From NCBI GenBank assembly GCA_964390335.1, contig CAYMHU010000003.1, positions 62,001-126,000 of the forward strand: 64,000 nt of DNA, written 5' to 3'. Position 1 is the stretch's first letter. Every line of letters begins with the position of its first letter. This document shows positions 35,061-43,409 of this stretch, piece after piece. A program made the position numbers and the translations under genes. The DNA is from Granulosicoccus sp964390335. GTDB lineage: Bacteria > Pseudomonadota > Gammaproteobacteria > Granulosicoccales > Granulosicoccaceae. A model generated the notes under the pieces. That model was not told the origin of the DNA. It saw only the letters and a program-made list of their open reading frames with translations, and ran no database searches.

Positions 35061-35968
35061 ATCGGTGCTCTTTTTTGTAGTTGCAAACGTTCTCGTACCT
35101 GCTCCGGACCAATAATACTAGCGCCCATATTGCTTATTATGGTGGCCGCTTTTTCTACCAGTTGCGCATTGGTTGCTAACACACCTTTTTCTAAAAATAA
35201 ATTATCTTCTAATCCGACTCGAACGTTACCACCAGCCAATACCGATGCGGCCGCTAATGGCATTTCATTGCGACCAATTGAAAAAGCAGAAAAGGTCCAT
35301 TTATCAGGAACGGCATTGACCATCGCCATGAGCGTATTAAGATCGTCTGGCGCGCCCCATGGAATTCCAAGGCACAATTGAACTAATACAGGATCGTCAA
35401 TCAAGCCTTCGTCCACCAGTTGTTTTGCAAACCACAAGTGCCCAGTATCGAACGCTTCTATTTCTGCTCGCACGCCCAGTTGTTTTATTTGTGCGGCCAT
35501 GGCTCTGAGCATGCCGGGTGTGTTAACCATGACATAATCGGCTTCGGCAAAATTCATCGTGCCGCAATCGAGCGTACAAATTTCAGGCAGGCATTGCGCC
35601 ACATGCGCTAAACGCTCTGTTGCACCGATCATGTCTGTGGCGTTCTCATTGACCGGTAGAGGCTGCTCAATATCGCCGAGAACCAAATCGCCACCCATGC
35701 CCGCAGTGAGATTCAGAACCACGTCAATTTCTGCGTCTCGAATCCGTTCAGTGACTTCCTTGTACAAAGCCGGGTCGCGCGCTGGTGCCCCGGTATCTGG
35801 ATCACGAACATGACAATGCACAATCGCTGCACCCGCCTTAGCCGCATCGATCGCGCTACTCGCAATTTGTTCGGGGCTTCGCGGTACAAGTTCAGACTTA
35901 TTTTGCGTACCGCCAGAGCCAGTGACAGCGCAGGTAATAAAGACTTCACGATTCATATTTAGTGGCAT
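35057..35968 (-). CDS. BKACE-family dehydrocarnitine cleavage enzyme
   Basis: A 303-residue beta-keto acid cleavage enzyme (DUF849). The zinc-binding HCHVRDP at about 52-58, the NLTAGMGG loop and the VGLEDN segment are seen. With acetyl-CoA, such enzymes cleave 3-dehydrocarnitine to acetoacetate and betainyl-CoA (the CdhC reaction). It is the first gene of the carnitine operon, followed by overlapping carnitine dehydrogenase. The betainyl-CoA thioesterase expected from the Pseudomonas pathway is not in the window. Confidence 0.9.
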   Translation of the reverse strand: MPLNMNREVFITCAVTGSGGTQNKSELVPRSPEQIASSAIDAAKAGAAIVHCHVRDPDTGAPARDPALYKEVTERIRDAEIDVVLNLTAGMGGDLVLGDIEQPLPVNENATDMIGATERLAHVAQCLPEICTLDCGTMNFAEADYVMVNTPGMLRAMAAQIKQLGVRAEIEAFDTGHLWFAKQLVDEGLIDDPVLVQLCLGIPWGAPDDLNTLMAMVNAVPDKWTFSAFSIGRNEMPLAAASVLAGGNVRVGLEDNLFLEKGVLATNAQLVEKAATIISNMGASIIGPEQVRERLQLQKRAPI

Positions 35969-36001
35969 GCGGAATTTCCTGCTTTGGTGGCCGTCAGTGG
36001 C

Positions 36002-36016
36002 AGTATTGCTAATACT
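36002..36016. promoter_or_regulatory. Palindrome upstream of the carnitine operon
   Basis: AGTATT-GCT-AATACT is a perfect inverted repeat 33 bases upstream of the BKACE start, with a related AGTACT at 36022-36027. It is placed to act as an operator for the operon. No regulator gene adjoins, so the binding protein is unknown. Confidence 0.4.
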
Positions 36017-36166
36017 TAATGAGTACTAATTCAATGTTTTAGCGTATTCGTGCGTAACATAACCAAATGGTAGTCTCTTTACGTTGCTTATGTCACGGCA
36101 CATCGCCGACGCTTTTATATACTAGTGCGACGCTATCATCAACGCTGGCCAAATCAGGGAAATGTG

Positions 36167-36787
36167 GTGAGAATAAATAGAAAAATAAAAGCGACAATTT
36201 GCTACCTCCTAGTGCTTGTATTCACCGCAACACATACACCGTTAGCGCTCGCGCAATCAACAATAGATGCACAAGCACCGGTTGTAGAACTTGTGCCAAT
36301 GGCAGAAGTGGAAGCCGACGATGTGCAAGTTTTCACGGTTCAAGCCGCTGATGATGGAATCCTCAAAGATGTCATCTTGTACTATCGTCGCGCTGGTCAA
36401 CTCCCCTACCAGCAAGCGCCAATGAAACAAATCGGGTCGAGCCAGTACTACGTAGCAAACATCGAAACTTTACCTACAGACTTGCGCAGCTTTCAATATT
36501 ACATACAGGCTCGCGATGAAAGCGGTAATAGAACCGTGGATGGATACGCGTTTGATCCCTACACTCGTACACTGGTGGAAAATAGTGCGTACGCCGCACA
36601 AGCGTTGAACCTGACTTCTGCACCTGAAGTCAGTGAAGAAGCAAGCACAGCTACGTCTAGTCGCATCAAGTGGTGGCATCTTGCTCTGGGTGTTGTGGCG
36701 GCAGGAGCAATTGCATCCACCGTTGGCGGTGATGATGGAGGCCAAAGTGATCTTGCTCCAATTACCGTTAACTTGTCAGGTTTGTAA
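36167..36787 (+). CDS. Exported, C-terminally anchored protein with an Fn3/Ig-like domain
   Basis: A 206-residue protein of unknown function. The GTG at 36167 follows AGGGA by six bases and gives a good signal peptide ending TPLALAQ; in-frame GTGs at 36164 and 36125 are less likely. Residues about 45-135 look like a beta-sandwich (DDGILKDVILYYRRAG, SFQYYIQARDESGN) of the Fn3/Ig type. A single hydrophobic segment (WWHLALGVVAAGAIAS) lies near the C-terminus, followed by a Gly/Asp-rich tail. The next gene begins two bases after its stop, so they form one transcription unit. A TATACT at 36116-36121 may be the -10 element. Confidence 0.72.
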   Translation: MRINRKIKATICYLLVLVFTATHTPLALAQSTIDAQAPVVELVPMAEVEADDVQVFTVQAADDGILKDVILYYRRAGQLPYQQAPMKQIGSSQYYVANIETLPTDLRSFQYYIQARDESGNRTVDGYAFDPYTRTLVENSAYAAQALNLTSAPEVSEEASTATSSRIKWWHLALGVVAAGAIASTVGGDDGGQSDLAPITVNLSGL

Positions 36788-36789
36788 AC

Positions 36790-37292
36790 ATGAAAAGTTT
36801 TGATATTCAACATAAGCTCTGGCTGTTGGTCAGTGTGGTTTTACTGAGTGCTTGTCAACCTGCACCGACCGATTCAGATGTAAAAGTGAGCGCCCCTGCC
36901 CGCATTACTCAAGTAAGAGCTGTCAATCAGGAGCAACTAAAACCAGTAGTCAGACTGTCGGACGGCACAGAGATACCAATGCTGCGTAATACCGATGGTT
37001 CATGGTCGGGTACTGCTAACGTTCAATCTAATACGAATTATCAACTCAGCGTGTACTGGGTTGAAACGCTGCCTCAAGGCGATCTCCTGCTTGCAGAATG
37101 GATTCAAGACGTCATCGTTGAACCCAACGGTACAATCATTAATCTTAGCGAAAACGATTACAACTATTCTCTCGATCTGGATGGTGATTCAAGCACCAAT
37201 ATAGAAGAAAGACAAAACGATACAAACCCATTTGTGCATAATCAGACAGGAGAACAGTTCGACAGTAATGATGGTGTGGAGACAGAGACAGA
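36790..37292 (+). CDS. Thr-Asp-repeat lipoprotein, N-terminal part up to the scaffold gap
   Basis: The N-terminal half of a surface lipoprotein: a signal peptide with lipobox LLSAC (Cys about residue 22), a beta-rich domain (about 30-115, HDG-like segments such as VRLSDGTEIPML and LSVYWVETLPQGDLL), then a thrombospondin type 3-like calcium site (LDLDGDSSTNIEERQNDTNP). The frame runs into the N block. The last 55 bases (37238-37292) are repeated exactly after the gap. Removing the 100 N and one copy joins this frame to 37395-38441, so both parts are one gene. It is coupled to the preceding anchored protein. Confidence 0.8.
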
Positions 37293-37392
37293 NNNNNNNN
37301 NNNNNNNNNNNNNNNNNNNNNNNNNNNNNNNNNNNNNNNNNNNNNNNNNNNNNNNNNNNNNNNNNNNNNNNNNNNNNNNNNNNNNNNNNNNN
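37293..37392. other. Scaffold gap of 100 N, probably a false gap
   Basis: The 55 bases before the gap (37238-37292) are identical to the 55 after it (37393-37447). That is the overlap expected between contigs adjacent in a de Bruijn graph with k of 55. The real sequence is probably continuous or differs only in repeat number. Confidence 0.9.
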
Positions 37393-37394
37393 AT

Positions 37395-38441
37395 AATCAG
37401 ACAGGAGAACAGTTCGACAGTAATGATGGTGTGGAGACAGAGACAGAGACAGACACTGACACTGACACTGACACTGACACTGACACTGACACTAACACTA
37501 ACACTGACACTGACACTGACACTGACACTGACACTGGCACAGATACAGACACTGGCACAGATACAGGCACTGACACAGGCACTGACACAGGCACTGACGC
37601 AGACACAGATACGGGCACAGATACGGGCACGGATACAGGCACTGACACAGACACAGATACGGGCACAGATACTGGCACAGACACGGACACAGTTGCCCCT
37701 CCTTCGGTCATTGTGCCTCGAACAACTAACAATACCCAGCCACTAATTGATGGAGTCGGTGTAGAAATGCAGGCCGACGGCACACTAATTAATGAATGGT
37801 CAGGTGCGATTCAGTCTGACGTTAATGGCAACAAGTTATGGATTAATAACTTGATGCTCGGCGCTGATCCGGATGGTGACGATGGTGATAATTATCGTCA
37901 ATGGGCTGCTATGCACGATGGAGAGAATCTGTATTTGTTAGTGTTATCTGACGATATCAATTCGCAACAAAGTGATTCGACCACCATGTGGGACGATGAT
38001 AGCGTTGAAATATTTATCGACGGGAACAACAGCAAGTTATCTACATGGGGCGACAATGACGACTTCCATGCCATTATCCCGCTACTAAAACAAAACACCT
38101 TAGATGCCAACGACAATGAATCAGGTCGCTTTTTGGCAGGCCCTAACAGCACGAATGACTCTATTAGCTATCAATTCACCACTGGTCCTCGAGTTGGACC
38201 GGACGGCATCCGCCGTGGGAACTGGGAACAAGATGTGTACGAAATTGCGATTGATCTTGAATCAGCCGGAATTGAAATTGGGGTGCCATTTGGGTTTGAG
38301 GTGCAAATCAATGACGATGATAATGGAAGCATTCGCGACAGCAAGTGGGGTTGGTTTCACCCGTCCAGAGCTGATGGTGTCGACATAGATGAGACTTACA
38401 CCAATCCATCAATAATGGGCACTGCAATACTACAAAACTAA
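37395..38441 (+). CDS. Thr-Asp-repeat lipoprotein, C-terminal part with a CBM9-like domain
   Basis: Continuation of the gene begun at 36790, in a different raw frame only because of the gap. It opens with the duplicated NQTGEQFDSNDGVETET, then a Thr-Asp/Thr-Gly linker of about 80 residues. The C-terminal domain of about 240 residues resembles carbohydrate-binding module family 9 (LIDGVG, DGENLYLLVLSDD, MWDDDSVEIFIDGNNSK, PFGFEVQINDDDNG, WGWFHP). CBM9 domains bind the ends of sugar chains, so a surface glycan-binding or adhesion role is likely. No catalytic domain is seen. Confidence 0.8.
   Translation, partial: NQTGEQFDSNDGVETETETDTDTDTDTDTDTDTNTNTDTDTDTDTDTGTDTDTGTDTGTDTGTDTGTDADTDTGTDTGTDTGTDTDTDTGTDTGTDTDTVAPPSVIVPRTTNNTQPLIDGVGVEMQADGTLINEWSGAIQSDVNGNKLWINNLMLGADPDGDDGDNYRQWAAMHDGENLYLLVLSDDINSQQSDSTTMWDDDSVEIFIDGNNSKLSTWGDNDDFHAIIPLLKQNTLDANDNESGRFLAGPNSTNDSISYQFTTGPRVGPDGIRRGNWEQDVYEIAIDLESAGIEIGVPFGFEVQINDDDNGSIRDSKWGWFHPSRADGVDIDETYTNPSIMGTAILQN
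37434..37691 (+). repeat. Hexanucleotide tandem repeat encoding Thr-Asp
   Basis: Imperfect tandem repeats of period six (GACACT, GACACA, GATACA, GGCACT) encode (Thr-Asp/Thr-Gly)n. The pure GACACT run lies nearest the gap, so its copy number is the least certain part. Such linkers are prone to slippage in multiples of six, which keeps the frame. Confidence 0.9.
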
Positions 38442-38442
38442 C

Positions 38443-38470
38443 AGCCCGCTGCTGGCTATATTTGTTTTTT
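38443..38470 (+). terminator. Weak terminator of the Thr-Asp-repeat lipoprotein gene
   Basis: AGCC and GGCT form a short stem (38443-38446 with 38454-38457) followed by ATATTTGTTTTTT, two bases after the stop. The stem is short, so termination is tentative. Confidence 0.4.
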
Positions 38471-40229
38471 AGAGCTTGGTATTCGCTTTTAGCTGTCTGT
38501 AAATACTTTTGTATTTATAACTCTCAGCAAACTCCAACGCATTGAGTCCGTTGTTGTCTTCGTGGGTAACGTCAGCGCCAGCAAGCAGTAATGTAGTTAC
38601 CAGCCTGTCTCTACCGGCAGCCACGGCTGCGATAAGTGCGCTAGTACCCACTGAATCAATTAGGTGTATATTGGCGCCTGAATCAATCAAATGTTGCACC
38701 AAATGATTGTAGCCTTTCTTCGATGCTTCAATTAACGGGTACGAATTATTACGGGTTTTCGTATTAACTTCTGCGCCTGCATCAATCAGAAATTTCGCAA
38801 CAACGGGTTGCTCCAATGCGATTGCTGCTGCAAGTGGCGTGTCGCCATCAGAGTCTCTAAAATTCACATCCGCACCGGCTTCGATCAGCGCACCTACCAT
38901 CTGAACCCGCAAATTCGGCGGTGTTTTTCGCACAACTTTAAGCAATACAGAGCCTTCAAGCTCTCCGCGTAATGATTTTTCTCGAACAAATAACGTAACC
39001 AGTCGAGCGCAACCAACGTGTACCGCTTTATCAAAATGAGAATACAGTTGAACTGGTTTAGTCACATCGAGTGCAGGATTATCGGTAAGCAAAGATTCCG
39101 CATCTTTTACATCGCAACTTGATACGGCCTGACCAAACCGCGCATCTAATGCTTGTTGATAGGTATTTTTTGTTTTTAGAAAGTCCAGAAGCGTGGATTT
39201 GCACTGTGGCCTGTGTGTCTGATCTTCAAGTGCCAATCCATTAAGCCGTTCAGGTTTCATGTAATCGTTTTCCGCTTTAAGCAAGGTTGCAATACGCTGG
39301 ACATGACAGCTTTGGGCTGCGGTTTCAAGCTGTCTGTGCAATTGCGCCATATGCGCCAAACGCTGGGGACCGGTTTTGCTATTAGCGGCACCCATTTTCG
39401 GTAAGTCGTAGGAGTCCGGACGACTTGCTTGCATCAGCATGAGTTCAAAATCGTGTGCACCCAGTTTCCGATCCACCAATTGGGCATAATCTGCCGCGCT
39501 CCGGCCTTTCTTATCACGCTTATTAAGCGCGGCACCCTGTTCTAGTAAATAGCGGGTCATATGGGCATCTTGCAGCAGTATTGCCAGCATCAACGGAGTT
39601 TGTTGTTGCTCGTATTGCCCGTCAAAATCAACCAGTGCGCCGGCGTCAACCAGCTCTTCTGCCAGCTCTAGCTGACCGGACCGAACGGCCATCATCAACG
39701 GAGTCGTGCTCAGTTCGGCAGCATTAATATCGGCCCCTTGATCCAATAGTGTCCTTACCTTGTCGGTTTGGTTATTGGCGATGGCAAATATCAGTGTCCG
39801 TTCCGTTGAGGGAGGCGAGCTATGGCAATGCGGCTTCAGCAAACTTAAAACCTTGGGGCCTATGCTGTCACTGGTACAGGTCCATTTTACCTGGCCAGTA
39901 AGTGCATTTTCAGACGGAGTAAACAACAAACTTCGCTGGCCCAATTGGTCTTGAAAATCAACAACCACGACCCCATGCTGACCTATTGTGATCTGCTTTA
40001 CACTGGTACCGTAATAACTCTTAGCTGGCCCAACGCCAGCCAGCTCATTAGTAGGTGGTAATTGGTTATATCGAACGAAATAGTCGGCCACGCGGATTTT
40101 AATCGGTTCGCTGAGCGTAAACGCTTCAGAATACTGCGCCGCCTGGATAAGCAAATTCCGCTTGTGGTACGAATGGGCAGCCCCGGCCACCATACCGATC
40201 ATTGCAATAATGATTAAAATTCGTTTCAC
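38469..40229 (-). CDS. Pilin-like domain fused to ankyrin repeats
   Basis: A 586-residue protein. Residues 5-20 form a membrane segment. Residues about 21-136 align with the globular part of type IV pilins: QYSEAFTL, VADYFVRYNQLPPTN, VKQITIGQHGVVVVDF, LLFTPSENA, VKWTCTS, ending in a Cys118-Cys135 pair like the pilin D-loop disulfide. The prepilin cleavage motif GFTLIE is absent, so it should stay membrane-anchored and not be processed by PilD. From about 145 onward there are several ankyrin repeats (PLMMAVRSGQLELAEELVDAGA, SALIAAVAAGRDRLVTTLLLAGAD), with a less regular middle section. The cysteine pair and pilin fold imply an extracytoplasmic protein. I know of no such fusion. Confidence 0.8.
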   Translation of the reverse strand: MKRILIIIAMIGMVAGAAHSYHKRNLLIQAAQYSEAFTLSEPIKIRVADYFVRYNQLPPTNELAGVGPAKSYYGTSVKQITIGQHGVVVVDFQDQLGQRSLLFTPSENALTGQVKWTCTSDSIGPKVLSLLKPHCHSSPPSTERTLIFAIANNQTDKVRTLLDQGADINAAELSTTPLMMAVRSGQLELAEELVDAGALVDFDGQYEQQQTPLMLAILLQDAHMTRYLLEQGAALNKRDKKGRSAADYAQLVDRKLGAHDFELMLMQASRPDSYDLPKMGAANSKTGPQRLAHMAQLHRQLETAAQSCHVQRIATLLKAENDYMKPERLNGLALEDQTHRPQCKSTLLDFLKTKNTYQQALDARFGQAVSSCDVKDAESLLTDNPALDVTKPVQLYSHFDKAVHVGCARLVTLFVREKSLRGELEGSVLLKVVRKTPPNLRVQMVGALIEAGADVNFRDSDGDTPLAAAIALEQPVVAKFLIDAGAEVNTKTRNNSYPLIEASKKGYNHLVQHLIDSGANIHLIDSVGTSALIAAVAAGRDRLVTTLLLAGADVTHEDNNGLNALEFAESYKYKSIYRQLKANTKL

Positions 40230-40265
40230 AACGCCTCAGCCGTGTGCATATCTCGCTAAAAAGAC

Positions 40266-40280
40266 CGGGAATCGTTCCCG
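40266..40280. promoter_or_regulatory. Palindrome between divergent pilin-ankyrin and M16 protease genes
   Basis: CGGGAA-TCG-TTCCCG is a perfect inverted repeat 37 bases upstream of the pilin-ankyrin start (40229) and 133 bases before the protease start. It could be an operator or a leader hairpin. It does not match the LexA, CRP or Fur consensus. Confidence 0.35.
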
Positions 40281-40412
40281 TGTTTCGTCGTATCGGCCTG
40301 CCAGGGTCACTTTAACGTACTCACTTGGCAAAACGGGCACCAAAGTCCCGCGTACGTCATATACTGTTAAACACTATACAAACATCGTAAAGTTGCGGAG
40401 CCAACCACAAGA

Positions 40413-43337
40413 ATGAACAACCTAGCCCCTCATCCCGCTTTCGAGCAGCTAAGAACAGCAAAAATTGAATCTCTGGATATCGATGTACAAGAATTTGTGC
40501 ACAAGAAGACCGGAACCCCACACATCCATTTGGCTGCCGATAATCCGGAAAATGTGTTTTTGGTTGGTTTACGCACCATCCCAACAGATTCAACAGGGGT
40601 TGCCCATATTCTTGAGCACACAGTTTTATGCGGGAGTGAGAAGTACCCAGTACGCGATCCCTTTTTTATGATGATCAGACGTTCACTGAATACGTTTATG
40701 AACGCGTTTACGTCAAGCGACTGGACCGCCTATCCGTTTGCCAGCCAGAACCGGAAAGACTACTTTAATTTACTGGATGTTTATCTTGACGCCGTATTTT
40801 TCTCCAGACTCGATGAATTGGATTTCATGCAGGAAGGGCATCGAGTGGAATTTGAAGAACCCAACTGTCCGGATTCAGATCTTGTATTTAAAGGCGTGGT
40901 ATTCAATGAAATGAAAGGCGCGATGAGTGCGCCCAATAGTATCCTATGGAATGTATTAGGCAAACACTTATTCCCAAACAATACCTATCACCATAATAGC
41001 GGCGGTGACCCCGAAGCGATTCCCGATTTAACGCACAAGGCATTAGTGAATTTTTATAAAACGCATTACCATCCAAGCAATGCGGTGCTAATGACATTTG
41101 GTGATATCCCAGCCGCAGAATTACAACAACGTTTTGATGAACATGCGCTAAGTCGTTTCGAGCCACTTGATCGTGTTATCAAAGTTAATCCAGCACACAG
41201 AATTCACTCACCTATTAGAGTGGAGGAAGCCTATGCGGCAGAAGAAACAGCAGATGAAGATAAATCGCACGTATTACTCGGCTGGCTATTGGGCAAAAGC
41301 AGTAATCTCGATGAGCGACTACAGATGCATCTGTTATCAAGTGTGTTACTCGATAATAGCGCATCGCCACTGATGCAAGCCTTGGAAAAAACTGATCTGG
41401 GCAATTCTCCATCGGCCATGTGCGGCATAGAAGACAGTAATCTGGAAATGGTTTTCGTGTGCGGTATGAATGGAACCAAACCGGAAAACAGCCAGGCTAT
41501 TGAAGATCTTATTTTATCGGTATTACAAGACGTGGCTAAAAACGGCGTTGATAAAGAGCAAATCGATGCGGTATTGCATCAACTTGAACTCAGCCAACGA
41601 GAGATTGGTGGTGACGGTATGCCATTTGGCTTAACGTTATTGTTAAGCGGATTGTCCCCAACAATGCAGTATGCCGACCCCCTAGCCGCCTTAGATCTTG
41701 ATCCTGCTTTACAACGGCTTAATAAGGCTGCACAAGAACCTAATTTTATTTCCAACTTGGTACAGCGGTTTCTGTTGGACAACAATCACCGAGTTCGATT
41801 AACGCTGCGGCCGGATGCCGAAATAAGTGAACGCCGGGTTTTGGCAGAGAAGCAACGACTTGCATCGTTAAAGTCTTCACTTACTGATAATCAAGTCAAG
41901 GACATCATTAAAAAAACGAAAGCCTTGGCCGAACGGCAAGCCCAAGTTGATGACCCAGGCATATTGCCCAAAGTAACTTTAGCCGATGTACCCGAAACAA
42001 TGCACATCACCACCGGCACACAAAGCAAAATAAACGGTGCCCCTGCCATGAATTATGCGGCCGGCACCAATGGTCTGGTGTATCAGCAGGTGGTATTAGA
42101 TTTGCCAGAACTGGATGCTGAATTACAACCCCTATTACCGCTTTATACCAGCTTCACCTCAGAACTGGGTTCGAATGGTCGCGACTATATCGAAACTCAA
42201 GCATTGCAAGCATCGGTAACCGGTGGCATCAGTGCGTTCGTTAGTCGCCGAAGCGCGCGAGAAAACGAACAAGACGTGACAAGTTATTTGATGCTGCGAG
42301 GCAAGGCGTTACTTCGCAACTCCAATGCACTCGCCGCTTTGCTTCACGACACATTAACCAGTGTTCGCTTTGATGAGAAAACCCGAATTCGCGAACTGAT
42401 TGCGCAGACCCGTGCATCCAGCGAGCAAAGCGTGACGGGGCGTGGACACAGTTTGGCGATGGCCGCCGCGGCAAGCGGTATGGCCCCAACAGCACGCCTT
42501 AGCCATGAACTAAGCGGGCTTGTCGGTATTAAAGCTATAAAGCAATTAGATGATTTGGTTAATGATGACTCTCAGCTTGATGCATTGTGCGAGAAACTGG
42601 CGGCAATCAGTGATGCAATCAATGCTTCACCCGCTCAGTTTATGGTGGTTGCCGAGCAAGACCATATCGCAACAGTAGAAACCGACATGGCAGCCTACTT
42701 TGACATGCAAAGCGATCAAAACTTTGCTCCATCTAAGCCAGCACCTGTGCGCGAGAAAGTAACTGAGTTATGGACAACTAATACGGAAGTCAATTTCTGC
42801 TCTAAAGCGTTTCCGACTGTTTCTTCAGCACATGAAGATGCAGCAGCGCTAACCGTGTTAGGGCCGTTCCTTGGCAACGGTTTCCTACACAGGGCAATTC
42901 GCGAAACCGGCGGAGCTTATGGCGGTGGCGGCATGTACGATGCCGATTCGGCGTCATTCAGATTCTATTCATACCGCGATCCCAGATCTACCGAAACCTT
43001 GCACGACTTCAGTCAATCGATAGATTGGTTAATCAATACTAAACACGAAGCCAATGCCCTTGAAGAGGCCATATTAAACGTGATCAGTAATATCGATCGA
43101 CCAGCATCCCCTGCCGGTGAAGCACGCAGTGCTTACCAAAACCAACTGTTCGGTCGCACTCCTGAACTACGGCAGGCGTTTAGACAGCAAATTTTGGGGG
43201 TGGGTCTTAATGATCTACAGCGGGTCGCCGAAACTCACTTCCAGCCAGAAAAGGCTAGCATGGCAATCATTACCAATACAGCAAACGCCGACAATGACGA
43301 GCTGACGCAATTAATGCCAAATATTTATCAGTTATAA
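40413..43337 (+). CDS. M16C-family metalloprotease (PreP-like)
   Basis: A 974-residue zinc protease of the pitrilysin superfamily, the single-chain M16C form made of two homologous halves. The inverted zinc motif HILEH is at 65-69, with the distal glutamate in FNEMKGAMS. The sequence EHTVLCGSEKYPVRDPFFMM and the length match presequence protease (PreP/Cym1), which degrades unstructured peptides. No signal peptide is seen, so it is probably cytoplasmic. It is monocistronic and convergent with csrA. Confidence 0.93.
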   Translation: MNNLAPHPAFEQLRTAKIESLDIDVQEFVHKKTGTPHIHLAADNPENVFLVGLRTIPTDSTGVAHILEHTVLCGSEKYPVRDPFFMMIRRSLNTFMNAFTSSDWTAYPFASQNRKDYFNLLDVYLDAVFFSRLDELDFMQEGHRVEFEEPNCPDSDLVFKGVVFNEMKGAMSAPNSILWNVLGKHLFPNNTYHHNSGGDPEAIPDLTHKALVNFYKTHYHPSNAVLMTFGDIPAAELQQRFDEHALSRFEPLDRVIKVNPAHRIHSPIRVEEAYAAEETADEDKSHVLLGWLLGKSSNLDERLQMHLLSSVLLDNSASPLMQALEKTDLGNSPSAMCGIEDSNLEMVFVCGMNGTKPENSQAIEDLILSVLQDVAKNGVDKEQIDAVLHQLELSQREIGGDGMPFGLTLLLSGLSPTMQYADPLAALDLDPALQRLNKAAQEPNFISNLVQRFLLDNNHRVRLTLRPDAEISERRVLAEKQRLASLKSSLTDNQVKDIIKKTKALAERQAQVDDPGILPKVTLADVPETMHITTGTQSKINGAPAMNYAAGTNGLVYQQVVLDLPELDAELQPLLPLYTSFTSELGSNGRDYIETQALQASVTGGISAFVSRRSARENEQDVTSYLMLRGKALLRNSNALAALLHDTLTSVRFDEKTRIRELIAQTRASSEQSVTGRGHSLAMAAAASGMAPTARLSHELSGLVGIKAIKQLDDLVNDDSQLDALCEKLAAISDAINASPAQFMVVAEQDHIATVETDMAAYFDMQSDQNFAPSKPAPVREKVTELWTTNTEVNFCSKAFPTVSSAHEDAAALTVLGPFLGNGFLHRAIRETGGAYGGGGMYDADSASFRFYSYRDPRSTETLHDFSQSIDWLINTKHEANALEEAILNVISNIDRPASPAGEARSAYQNQLFGRTPELRQAFRQQILGVGLNDLQRVAETHFQPEKASMAIITNTANADNDELTQLMPNIYQL

Positions 43338-43371
43338 AGTGGAAGTTACAACAATAGACGCGAAAGACACG

Positions 43372-43398
43372 AACGCGTAAGTTACTGGCTTACGCGTT
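43372..43398. terminator. Hairpin between the M16 protease gene and csrA
   Basis: AACGCGTAAG (43372-43381) pairs perfectly with CTTACGCGTT (43389-43398) around a seven-base loop, between the convergent stops. There is no strong T-tract on either side. It is placed as a shared terminator. Confidence 0.5.
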
Positions 43399-43409
43399 TG
43401 CTGGGAAAA

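Noticed and set aside
37434..37691. The tandem repeat looked at first like a CRISPR array or short-repeat locus
   Set aside because: The period is six bases without spacers and it is in frame inside a lipoprotein gene.
36790..37746. A long plus-strand frame running through the N block into a (Leu-Thr)n region
   Set aside because: It depends on the arbitrary gap length; the frame after the gap is shifted relative to the true coding frame, and the Leu-Thr reading is a shadow of the Thr-Asp repeat.
37397..37783. A minus-strand frame rich in Val-Ser repeats across the hexamer array
   Set aside because: It is an antisense shadow of the Thr-Asp coding repeat, with no ribosome site or domain.
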